From contig JBNLGG010000020.1 of NCBI GenBank assembly GCA_050305935.1, forward strand, positions 1-62,700: a stretch of 62,700 bases of DNA, given 5' to 3'. Position numbers and translations under genes: made by a program. The stretch is from CAJXNP01 sp050305935 (lineage in GTDB: Bacteria; Bacteroidota; Bacteroidia; Cytophagales; Cyclobacteriaceae). Position 1 is the first letter of the stretch, and every line of letters starts with the position of its first letter. Below the pieces are notes generated by a model. The model did not search any database. It was not told the origin of the DNA and worked only from the letters and a program-made list of their open reading frames with translations. Positions 54,165-62,382 of this stretch are shown piece after piece.

Positions 54165-57100
54165 ATGAGGAAGAATTTTTTTAGGGTTCTATGGGCAATA
54201 GCCCTGGTCTTTGGGGTTGTTTTAAATTCTCATGCCCAATTTTCAAAGACGATTTTATTTAATGGAAGCATTGTAGACGAGGAAGGCGGGGAGGATGCAA
54301 CATATATTATCCAGGAAGTAGATACCGATCCTTCGCTAATTACATATACCACCGGAGTGGGTGAACAGGCAGTGGAGCTTGATAGTGCGAGTGGATTCAA
54401 ACTTCCCATGGAAGTAACAGATGCTTTGATGGCATCCAATATTTGGAGCTTTCAAATGCGTTTTAAGATTACTGATTTTGGTGCGGGTGATGGAAACCGC
54501 ACGCTCGTAAACCTAAAAAGATCAGGGACCAGTACGGCTCCCTATTTTGCAATAAGAACCTCCAAAAGCACCGACACCGAGGGGCGGGTTGTTTTTCAGA
54601 TGGATGACAGAAATACCCGGGTACAGTTATTTGCCTTCTATTTCAAATTGGATGAATGGGTTAACCTTAGCTTCACCATAGATTTTGCCAATCAGAACTT
54701 CACATTATCAGGAGGTACTTATACCGTCTCCATGAATTATACCGATTTCGATTATGAAACATTTAAGACATGGGGCGATGCTAATAGTTTGCAATACAAA
54801 CAATTCTTTATTGGCTATCATCAGAATCTGGCTCAAGTACAGAAAAGTACCGATCCCAGATACTATATAGCCAATTCCGCCAACCTCATTATTGATGAAT
54901 TAACCATCTCAAACGAACCGCCTGCAACTGAGGTTGGTGTGTTTGAAAATGCGCTACAGCAACTAACCAGTCATTTGAATGGTGATATTACCTTGCCTGA
55001 TACTGAAATTTCAACTTACATCTCAGATGCACTCACCAATTATTCCGGTAACTACCTTACTTCCAAGACAATTGTGGATGCTTACCTCCAGGCTTACGAA
55101 GCAGCTTATGAACCCCTTTTCAACCACAGCAATGCCAGCGCAAGCTTCAGCGATAAGCACGATGAGTTTGGGTGGGTACAATTGACGCTTTATTTAGACA
55201 TCCTGGACAACTATGTCACTAACGAACATCTCAGTGAAGTCGGAGAGTTGGCTTTTGAAACGGCTGACGCTTTTCCGGGTCCCGTGGCAGAAACGGCAGA
55301 AAGGTTAGATAATCAAATTGTTACTATTAATGGTGCTTTTTCCCTGGACCCTGGGTACAATGGTGTTATAAATGATGGTAGCTATACCACTTCTGCAAGA
55401 AGGGGAACAGGTTACTATGCAGCTCCGGGAGAGATTGTGACAGTGCAGGTGCCTGCGAGTTTGGTGGGTATAGGCGCCGAGATAGTCGTAGGTACATTTA
55501 CGCAGGATGTAATAGGTAAAATTGACAAAGGCATTCGAAGGTTTCCAAGGCCCATCAAGTATTTTGAGATTGTAGGTGAGACCATGCAGGTTATGAATCC
55601 ACTTGGGGGAATCATTTATATTTATGTACCGAATGGTTCCAATTTTGGAAATATCGATATCACGATTTCAGGGGCAGTTAAATTTGCATACTACGAGCAA
55701 TCCGTAACAAATCAAACAGACCTCGCCGAATTCGAAGCACTTGTAGTATCGGGAGATGTACTTTGGGCTGAAGTAGCGACAGATAATTTTATGTACACCG
55801 CTCCGACTGCTTTTTTCAAAAGAGACGACATTGCTGAAACAGTAGCTGCCTGGGACAATATGTGGGAGGCTTATCAATTGTATAATGGCAGACCAAGTAT
55901 GTCGCACAGACCTGAGCATTTGGTCATTGATAAAATGTCCATGTGGAATACATTAGCGGGGGGGTATCCCATGGTACTAACCTGGGGAACTGCGCCATTC
56001 ATTGGTGATTTTTGGATTGATGTGGCTGGTTGTAATATGATGAATATACTCGATTTTGATCAGGCAATTAAAGACGAAAAAGCTACCTATTGGCATGAAA
56101 TGACGCATCATACCAATGTGCCCACCCTGCCTACAGAAGCAGAATGTATAGTTGAGTTGGCCTACGTGGTCACTAACCACATAGGATTGGGAATGCCCCT
56201 GGATAGTGCCATGAAATATTCTGAAAGGGGTTTTTATACCCGAAATGATGCCATTATCGATTGGGTCATTGAACCCAACTTCCGAAATAACGAAGAAATG
56301 ACCACTATTCAGCGGCGGTATCAGCAAAGAGGCTATTCTAAATATGTAGATATTGGGGCAATGTTTGGATGGGATTCGTTGGGCTTGATCAATAAAAAAT
56401 TTTACGATGACTGGACCGCCATGGGAGGACAGGTGAACGACCCGGATGGTTTCAGGATTACAGATACGGAATGGATATTGGCTTCCTGTGAAGCGTTGAA
56501 TGTAAATGTCGCCCCTTTGTATCATTTCTGGGGCGAGCAGCCGCATGATAGTATTTTGAGTGTCGTGAATGATTACCCAAGAAGCAAAAAGATTTACCAG
56601 CGTTTGCGGGAAATTCGCGATTTCATCCCAACAACGCCCGAAGGCTTTCAACCTTATTTTGATGATCATGCGCCAAAAGGAAATGTAGATCCTACCCAGG
56701 CATATAATTACGCCCTCGCAAATTGGAACTCCATCATGCTTTATGACAGCATTATAGCCCAAATCGATTCCGTACTTATCTGGTATTATGGGGGCGATTT
56801 TGATCAGGATGGCTATTTGTTTTATGATGATTGTGATGACATGGATCCTACAATTCATCTCTTTGATTTGACGATCAATATTGAAGCCTGTAACAGTTAC
56901 GATTTTAACGGAAGTACACTTACTGCATCAGGGGAATATCATGGAACCTTTAATTCAGTACATGGATGTGATAGCCTGGTCACATTGAATTTAACCATCC
57001 TTCAATCCTCCGACTCAATCATTTACGAAACGGCCTGTGGCTCATATGATTTTTTAGGGACACTCCTCACCAATTCCGGAGTATATCAACACACCCTATC

Positions 57101-58034
57101 AAACTCAGTAGGATGTGACAGTTTGATCACGCTTAACCTCACCATCAAGGGATCAACAGAGAATGTGATAAGCGTTGCCGCATGTGGTGAGTACGACTTT
57201 ATGGGGTCTGTTTTATCAACGTCGGGGAAATATCGGGATACCCTGACGAACAGTGTGGGATGCGATAGCCTGATTGTATTAAACCTGACGATCTCGGAGC
57301 CTACCGAGACTATTATAAATGAAATTGCCTGTAGCGAATATAAATTCTTTGGAAACACATTAACTGAATCAGGAGTCTACCGGGAGACCTTAATAAACAG
57401 TGCAGGATGTGACAGCCTGGTGACGCTCAACCTGGAGATATTGGAACTAAAAGAATGGAACATTGACAAAAAGGTATGTGGGGAATATGAATTTAATGGG
57501 AAAATTCTGACCAAATCAGGATCCTACCAGGCTACCTTCCAGACCAACAGCGGCTGCGATAGCCTGGTAACTTTAAATCTAACCGTTCATAAAACAGTAG
57601 AAATAGACACCACACTTGCGGTGTGCAATAAATATATCCTAAATGGCCAGGTGCTTACCGAGAGTGGGAATTATTCGGCCGTATTCCCGAGGTTCAGTGG
57701 CTGTGACAGCCTGGTGAATCTTTCGCTTATCATCCTCGATCCCGAAGGTGTAGAATGCAAAGGATCTGTGACGGGTTTAGACGACGAATCAGATTTGGAA
57801 CTGGTAAACATATATCCTAATCCAACTGGAGGGCCAATTACAGTAGAGTTGGGAAAAGAATATGTTCAGGTCAAGCTCGATATACTTGCTACGAGCGGTA
57901 AACTCTTGCAGTCAGAAGAATATTCTAATACGGCGCTCATCCGAACGAAACTGGATTTGCCACCGGGAACCTACGTCCTGCGAATAACCGGTGAGGGAAC
58001 GACACAAATCACGCAACGAATTATCAAAAAATAG
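54165..58034 (+). CDS. T9SS-secreted M60-like metallopeptidase with Cys repeats
   Basis: 1289 residues with a signal peptide (ends SHAQ, about residue 24). An N-terminal LamG-like beta-sandwich (about 28-250) is followed by a peptidase M60/enhancin-like region: PGEIVTVQVPASLVG, RRFPRPIKYFEIVG, NPLGGIIYIYVPNG and the zinc site WHEMTHHTN (His about 646) with a downstream Glu in TEAECIVEL. M60 enzymes cut mucins and other glycoproteins. A calcium-loop-like DFDQDGYLFYDDCDD precedes six 49-residue Cys repeats (about 904-1200), the same unit as in the upstream gene, and a T9SS sorting domain ends the protein (YPNPTGGPITVEL...). It lies 36 bases after the beta-helix gene. Confidence 0.85.
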   Translation: MRKNFFRVLWAIALVFGVVLNSHAQFSKTILFNGSIVDEEGGEDATYIIQEVDTDPSLITYTTGVGEQAVELDSASGFKLPMEVTDALMASNIWSFQMRFKITDFGAGDGNRTLVNLKRSGTSTAPYFAIRTSKSTDTEGRVVFQMDDRNTRVQLFAFYFKLDEWVNLSFTIDFANQNFTLSGGTYTVSMNYTDFDYETFKTWGDANSLQYKQFFIGYHQNLAQVQKSTDPRYYIANSANLIIDELTISNEPPATEVGVFENALQQLTSHLNGDITLPDTEISTYISDALTNYSGNYLTSKTIVDAYLQAYEAAYEPLFNHSNASASFSDKHDEFGWVQLTLYLDILDNYVTNEHLSEVGELAFETADAFPGPVAETAERLDNQIVTINGAFSLDPGYNGVINDGSYTTSARRGTGYYAAPGEIVTVQVPASLVGIGAEIVVGTFTQDVIGKIDKGIRRFPRPIKYFEIVGETMQVMNPLGGIIYIYVPNGSNFGNIDITISGAVKFAYYEQSVTNQTDLAEFEALVVSGDVLWAEVATDNFMYTAPTAFFKRDDIAETVAAWDNMWEAYQLYNGRPSMSHRPEHLVIDKMSMWNTLAGGYPMVLTWGTAPFIGDFWIDVAGCNMMNILDFDQAIKDEKATYWHEMTHHTNVPTLPTEAECIVELAYVVTNHIGLGMPLDSAMKYSERGFYTRNDAIIDWVIEPNFRNNEEMTTIQRRYQQRGYSKYVDIGAMFGWDSLGLINKKFYDDWTAMGGQVNDPDGFRITDTEWILASCEALNVNVAPLYHFWGEQPHDSILSVVNDYPRSKKIYQRLREIRDFIPTTPEGFQPYFDDHAPKGNVDPTQAYNYALANWNSIMLYDSIIAQIDSVLIWYYGGDFDQDGYLFYDDCDDMDPTIHLFDLTINIEACNSYDFNGSTLTASGEYHGTFNSVHGCDSLVTLNLTILQSSDSIIYETACGSYDFLGTLLTNSGVYQHTLSNSVGCDSLITLNLTIKGSTENVISVAACGEYDFMGSVLSTSGKYRDTLTNSVGCDSLIVLNLTISEPTETIINEIACSEYKFFGNTLTESGVYRETLINSAGCDSLVTLNLEILELKEWNIDKKVCGEYEFNGKILTKSGSYQATFQTNSGCDSLVTLNLTVHKTVEIDTTLAVCNKYILNGQVLTESGNYSAVFPRFSGCDSLVNLSLIILDPEGVECKGSVTGLDDESDLELVNIYPNPTGGPITVELGKEYVQVKLDILATSGKLLQSEEYSNTALIRTKLDLPPGTYVLRITGEGTTQITQRIIKK

Positions 58035-58059
58035 AACTTGAACTTTAAAGATTATTTAC

Positions 58060-58518
58060 ATGAAAATATGTAGGATTATATTCTTAATCATAGCGTCGAC
58101 AAGCATTTTTTCCTGTTCGAAAGATGAGGGAAAAGAAGACAACAAATCAATCATCATTGATAAATTAAAGGGAACCTACTCCCCAACCTATGTTTCTTTG
58201 GATGGGGATGATATAACGTCGGATTTTGCTGGGTTTACTCTAACCATTGATGAGTCCTTAAATTTCACAAGTAACAGTGTTTCATTGGATCGGCAGCCAA
58301 ATCCCTGGGCTGGCACCGGGTCGTTTACCATTGTAGAACCCGTGTCAGGCACAACGTCTGCGACGTTTACCAGAAATGATGGTGTCGGGATTTTTGCGGA
58401 GTGGGACGAGGCAAGCTCAACGGTCGATCTCAGCTTCGTCTTTAATTCTAGCAGTGTAGGGTCTAATGGAAGAATATCAGCGGTAGAAGGCGATTGGGTG
58501 TTTGTTTTTGAAAAGTAG
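58060..58518 (+). CDS. small lipoprotein with a beta-rich body
   Basis: 152 residues. The lipoprotein signal IIFLIIASTSIFSC puts the lipid-bearing cysteine at about residue 19, followed by an acidic SKDEGKEDN linker. The mature part (LKGTYSPTYVSLDGDDIT..., ending EGDWVFVFEK) has the look of the lipocalin-like lipoproteins common in Bacteroidota. It lies 25 bases after the M60-like gene and is closed by a strong terminator, so it is the last gene of that operon. Its function is unknown; it may be a surface partner of the two secreted proteins. Confidence 0.7.
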   Translation: MKICRIIFLIIASTSIFSCSKDEGKEDNKSIIIDKLKGTYSPTYVSLDGDDITSDFAGFTLTIDESLNFTSNSVSLDRQPNPWAGTGSFTIVEPVSGTTSATFTRNDGVGIFAEWDEASSTVDLSFVFNSSSVGSNGRISAVEGDWVFVFEK

Positions 58519-58611
58519 TTGAGCATTCCCTGAATAGTACAAGAAAGCTTTCCTTTGTGTTATCGAACTATTTAAATAATAAAAAATATTATTTTCACCT
58601 CGACTTAAATT

Positions 58612-58643
58612 AGCCCCATCTGGTGTGATGGGGCTTTTTTTTT
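58612..58643 (+). terminator. intrinsic terminator of the secreted-protein operon
   Basis: AGCCCCATC (58612-58620), loop TGGTGT, GATGGGGCT (58627-58635) and a run of nine T. This is a perfect 9-bp stem. The T-run flows directly into the TATATTTG box of the next gene. Confidence 0.9.
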
Positions 58644-58650
58644 ATATTTG
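58643..58650 (+). promoter_or_regulatory. -7 element of sensor-regulator B
   Basis: TATATTTG matches the Bacteroidota -7 consensus 26 bases before the ATG at 58677. The -33 region would fall inside the terminator hairpin and shows no clear TTG. The sequence TATATTTGGCGxTATTCGTTCGC is repeated before paralogue C. Confidence 0.55.
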
Positions 58651-58676
58651 GCGATATTCGTTCGCTAAAATAACAG

Positions 58677-60308
58677 ATGACCAGAAAACACCAGTCAATC
58701 AAATTTCTATTTCACGTATTTAGTTTTGCGCTAATCTTTTGTTTTAATACCAATGCGTATGCCTCAGATTCATCTGCCATCATCAGCACTTCGGTTTATC
58801 AGGATGCCACACGACAACTTACCATAAAGGAAATTCAAGAAATTGATAGTATAGGGCTTTTTAAATCTGTCAACAACAAGGAAAATCTGGGGTTTTCAAG
58901 TGATATGACCTGGGTAAAGGTAGTAGTACACAATCCTGGAGGTAAGACCCGTAATTTGCTACTGCGTTGGAAAGAGAGCCTGACTCACTATGTCCGTATG
59001 TATGAAATTGGAAAAGATACAATACGGGAAAGTATATCAGGACACTCCATTGATGACTCTGAAAAGGAAATTGTCTCAAACGCCATTTGCTTTCCCCTTG
59101 TGCTGCCCGCAAAGTCTACCACCACCTGCTTCCTGCAAATAGATTCCCCTTATAATAAAGAAATTAACGTTTCGCTGGTCAATAGACAACAACTGGACAC
59201 AGATGAAAGAATCTATAACATATTCGCGGGAGCGATTTTTTGCTCTTTGCTGGTGATCAGCTTGTACAACCTGTTTTTAGGCATTTCTTTAAGAGATAGC
59301 TTGTATTTTCACTTTGTCGCCGCCAATATGGTAGATACCGTTGCTGCTACCACAATGTTAGGCCTCATGCCCACGGTATTTCCATTCATACCGTATAATA
59401 CCTCTCCGTTTTCAACTACTTTAAGCGTTGGTCTTTTTGGTATATTTTCTGCAAATTTTGTTATCCAGTTCTTGAAATTGAAACAACAAGACAAAGGATG
59501 GTATTGGGTTTTAGTTGGTACAATTATAGGTGAATTCATAGCTATTATACATGGCACCATTTCCTATTATGTTTATAATGGAACCTATATTCTCATACCT
59601 CTGGGAAATTTAATTTTCGTAACACTCACTTTTGTTGCAGTTGTAGTCGCTTACAAAAAGGGTAGCAGGGATGCCCGTTTCTTGCTGATAGGCTGGTTCG
59701 TTCTTTGGTTCGGTTTAATGATCAAATTATTGACAATCGTTGGAGTGATTCCCAGTTCCTGGTTTAGTGAATACTTTGTCTATACGTCCGGTGTTATCGA
59801 ATCGATCCTTTTATCGTTTGCCTTGGCAGATCGCTACCATCACTTACAGCAGGACAAACTTCAATTGGAAATTGACTTGCGGACTAAGGAAAAAGACCTC
59901 AGTATATTTGCCACAGACACTAAGATAAGTTACGATGAGCGCAAAAAATTCTTAATGGATCTTCATGAACTGGCTGAAAATGAACCAAATGCTTTACGTA
60001 ATAAGCTCAGATCGCTTATCCTCGACCTAACACAAAAGTTAAATCGTGAAGAAAAATTCATTCACAAAGCAAACAACATTCATATTCTCAATTCAGAGTT
60101 TGAAGATAAACTGAGATCGGCCTTTCCTCAATTGGGCAAAAACGATCTTGAGATTTGCGGCTACATCAAACTCAATTTGTCGGTAAAGGAGATCGCTGAG
60201 ATCCGGCGTACCTCTGAAGGAGCTATTAAAATGGCGCGCCACCGCCTCAAAAGAAAACTATTTCTGGAAGATAAAAGCCTCGAAGATTTCATCCAGTCAG
60301 AGTTCTGA
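58677..60308 (+). CDS. 7TMR-DISM-like membrane sensor with C-terminal LuxR-like HTH, paralogue B
   Basis: 543 residues. The signal peptide ends near NAYA (about residue 29). The extracytoplasmic beta domain spans about 30-175 (QLTIKEIQEIDSIGLF, DMTWVKVVVHNPGGKTRNLLLRWK). Seven hydrophobic helices follow at about 180-385, then a coiled coil with LQLEIDLRTKEKDLSI. The C-terminal HTH reads FPQLGKNDLEICGYIKLNL, SVKEIAEIRRTSEGAIKMARHRLKRKL. It is much closer to paralogue C than to A. The HTH helix pair is nearly identical in B and C (one residue apart), so they may share a DNA site, while the sensor domains differ more. Confidence 0.82.
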   Translation: MTRKHQSIKFLFHVFSFALIFCFNTNAYASDSSAIISTSVYQDATRQLTIKEIQEIDSIGLFKSVNNKENLGFSSDMTWVKVVVHNPGGKTRNLLLRWKESLTHYVRMYEIGKDTIRESISGHSIDDSEKEIVSNAICFPLVLPAKSTTTCFLQIDSPYNKEINVSLVNRQQLDTDERIYNIFAGAIFCSLLVISLYNLFLGISLRDSLYFHFVAANMVDTVAATTMLGLMPTVFPFIPYNTSPFSTTLSVGLFGIFSANFVIQFLKLKQQDKGWYWVLVGTIIGEFIAIIHGTISYYVYNGTYILIPLGNLIFVTLTFVAVVVAYKKGSRDARFLLIGWFVLWFGLMIKLLTIVGVIPSSWFSEYFVYTSGVIESILLSFALADRYHHLQQDKLQLEIDLRTKEKDLSIFATDTKISYDERKKFLMDLHELAENEPNALRNKLRSLILDLTQKLNREEKFIHKANNIHILNSEFEDKLRSAFPQLGKNDLEICGYIKLNLSVKEIAEIRRTSEGAIKMARHRLKRKLFLEDKSLEDFIQSEF

Positions 60309-60351
60309 TCAAATTTGCCCATCAATCCTGCAAAACGGCTTGAAATAGCCT

Positions 60352-60372
60352 CACCGGAATGGTGTTTTTTTT
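60352..60372 (+). terminator. weak terminator-like remnant between sensor-regulators B and C
   Basis: CACC (60352-60355), loop GGAAT, GGTG (60361-60364) and eight T. The position and T-run correspond to the strong 9-bp terminator before paralogue B, but the stem is only 4 bp. It looks like a decayed copy from a tandem duplication. Confidence 0.4.
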
Positions 60373-60379
60373 ATATTTG
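60372..60379 (+). promoter_or_regulatory. -7 element of sensor-regulator C
   Basis: TATATTTG, 25 bases before the ATG at 60405, is followed by GGCGGTATTCGTTCGC, almost identical to the sequence before paralogue B. The promoter was evidently duplicated with the gene. Confidence 0.55.
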
Positions 60380-60404
60380 GCGGTATTCGTTCGCAAATAA
60401 ACAG

Positions 60405-62039
60405 ATGATCAGAAAACGCCTGCCTATTAAATTGCTACTTCATGTATTAAGTGTAGCGCTAATCTTTTTTTTTAATACCAATGCTTATGCTACGGATTCA
60501 CTTACCGTAATCAGTACTTCAGTATTTCAGGATGCCACACGACAACTTACTATAAAGGAAATTCAAAAAATTGATAGTCTTGGGCTTTTTGAGAAAGTGC
60601 CCCCTGTCACTAATTTTGGATATTCCAGTGATATGACCTGGGTAAAAGTTATCGTTTCTAATCCATCCGACGATGACCAGCGCGTATTTCTACAATGGGA
60701 AAAGGGCCTTACCGACTACGTCCATTTATATGAATTTACCGATGAACTAGAAGTAAGGCACAGAGTGTCCGGATATAAAGTTCCCGAATCGGAAAAGGAA
60801 GTAATCGCGAGCTCTGTTTACTTTCCTGTTGTGCTCAAGGCAAAGTCTGTGGAGACATACTTCCTTCAGATCGATAGCCCCTACGGTAAAGAAATGGCCA
60901 TTTCGCTGGTCAATAGAAGTCAATTGGAAAAAAATGAACGCGAATTCAATTTGTTCGCGGGCGCAATAATTTTTGCCTTATTCATTATCACGCTATACAA
61001 CCTCTTTATTTGGATCTCGCTGAAAGACAATCTATACCTGAGCTTTGTCGTCGCCAATATTTGTGATACGCTGGCGGCTAGCAGTATGTTAGGGCTTAAT
61101 TATTACATATATTCATTTTCACCCTACAGTACTTCTCCCCTCATTATTATAACCACATTTGCCCTTTTTGGTATTTTCTCAGTGAACTTTATTATTCAGT
61201 TTTTAAAACTGAGAAAAAATCATCCGGTTTGGTACTGGGTTTTGATTGCAATAATGATCGGTATAATTCTCTCCTATATACAAGGGATCATATCACACTA
61301 TGTCTACAATGGAGATTTTAAGCTGGTAACGATGTTTCACTTTCTATTTCCTACGATGGCCTTTTTAGCCAGCCTAAACTCCTATATAAAAGGGAATAAG
61401 AATGCCCGCTTCCTGCTGCTTGGCTGGATGTGTGTATGGATTGGCATTGTGATCAAGTTGCTTGGTATTCAGACCATTATTCCCAGTACTTGGTTTACGT
61501 CGAATTTTATCCTCATTGCCAGTGTGCTAGAGTCCGTGTTATTGTCATTTGCACTAGCGGACCGTTACAACAGGCTGCAAAAGGAAAAAATGCAATTGGA
61601 AATCGATGTTAGAACTAAGGAAAAGGATTTAAGTATGCTGGCCACAAATAACAAAATACGCTACACGGAGCGTAGAAACTTCCTTACAGAACTCCATGAG
61701 CTGGCAAATAATGAGTCCAGTGAATTGCGAAGTAAGCTTAGGTCGTTGATTCTAAGTCTTACCAAGGAACTCAATCGCGAAGAAAAATTCACCCACAAGT
61801 CGGACAATATTGAGGTGCTGAATGCCGAGTTTGAAAGCCGGCTAAAATCAGCATTTCCACAATTAACCCAAGGCGATCTGGAGCTATGTGGCTATATCAA
61901 ACTAAACATGTCTCTCAAAGAGATTGCCGAGATAAGACGTACATCCGAAGGAGCTATCAAGATGGCCCGGCATCGATTGAAGAATAAACTTAAGCCGGAG
62001 GATCAAGGGCTTGATGACTTTATACAATCAAATTTCTAA
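60405..62039 (+). CDS. 7TMR-DISM-like membrane sensor with C-terminal LuxR-like HTH, paralogue C
   Basis: 544 residues from the ATG at 60405 (MIRKRLPIKLLLHVLSVAL), the position equivalent to the start of paralogue B; the frame is open further upstream to 60315 but that part crosses the promoter. The signal peptide ends at NAYA. The layout equals B: beta-rich outer domain (to about 175), seven helices, coiled coil (MQLEIDVRTKEKDLSML), and HTH FPQLTQGDLELCGYIKLNM, SLKEIAEIRRTSEGAIKMARHRLKNKL. It is followed by a strong terminator. Confidence 0.82.
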   Translation: MIRKRLPIKLLLHVLSVALIFFFNTNAYATDSLTVISTSVFQDATRQLTIKEIQKIDSLGLFEKVPPVTNFGYSSDMTWVKVIVSNPSDDDQRVFLQWEKGLTDYVHLYEFTDELEVRHRVSGYKVPESEKEVIASSVYFPVVLKAKSVETYFLQIDSPYGKEMAISLVNRSQLEKNEREFNLFAGAIIFALFIITLYNLFIWISLKDNLYLSFVVANICDTLAASSMLGLNYYIYSFSPYSTSPLIIITTFALFGIFSVNFIIQFLKLRKNHPVWYWVLIAIMIGIILSYIQGIISHYVYNGDFKLVTMFHFLFPTMAFLASLNSYIKGNKNARFLLLGWMCVWIGIVIKLLGIQTIIPSTWFTSNFILIASVLESVLLSFALADRYNRLQKEKMQLEIDVRTKEKDLSMLATNNKIRYTERRNFLTELHELANNESSELRSKLRSLILSLTKELNREEKFTHKSDNIEVLNAEFESRLKSAFPQLTQGDLELCGYIKLNMSLKEIAEIRRTSEGAIKMARHRLKNKLKPEDQGLDDFIQSNF

Positions 62040-62073
62040 CGGTAACGCTCAATAGTAACATATTTACCTCGTT

Positions 62074-62098
62074 AAAGGCCTCTAATGGCCTTTTTTTT
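62074..62098 (+). terminator. intrinsic terminator of sensor-regulator C
   Basis: AAAGGCC (62074-62080), loop TCTAAT, GGCCTTT (62087-62093), with the T-run extending to 62098. A perfect 7-bp stem 34 bases after the stop codon. Confidence 0.88.
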
Positions 62099-62105
62099 GA
62101 CCTAC

Positions 62106-62142
62106 GTGACCTTTTGTTATGCGCAAGTTACCTTTTGTGACC
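62106..62142. repeat. direct repeats, possible regulator site
   Basis: GTGACCTTTTGT (62106-62117) and GTTACCTTTTGT (62127-62138) are 12-base repeats with one difference, spaced 21 bases apart (two helical turns). A further GTGACC at 62137-62142 overlaps the second. They lie between the sensor-regulator C terminator and the secreted IPT/TIG gene. Confidence 0.45.
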
Positions 62143-62382
62143 TCAAAAAATAGGCTTATCTGGCAGTACATTTTTAAAATTGTGTAGTTCAATTGGTATT
62201 GTTGCCTGGTAGTAACGAATACACTGCGGCTAATAGGACATCAATATTCACCTCCATTTTTTTACCAGTCATTATGATGCTGAGGTGAACATTGTAAAAC
62301 TCAAAATCTACCGGGTAGCAACCAGGTTTTGGTATCAATTGGCGGTTTTTAAAACAATCTATTAACGAGAATTCTGAAAAAC

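Larger units (their letters stand above)
62040..62382. other. 343-base intergenic region
   Basis: No gene is seen. It contains the terminator at 62074-62098 and a pair of direct repeats at 62106-62138. The remainder, up to the start of the IPT/TIG gene, shows no clear promoter consensus. Confidence 0.5.

Noticed and set aside
55977..56858. Minus-strand reading frame of 293 codons inside the M60-like gene
   Set aside because: It lies opposite the conserved zinc-site region and has no recognisable features; a shadow frame.
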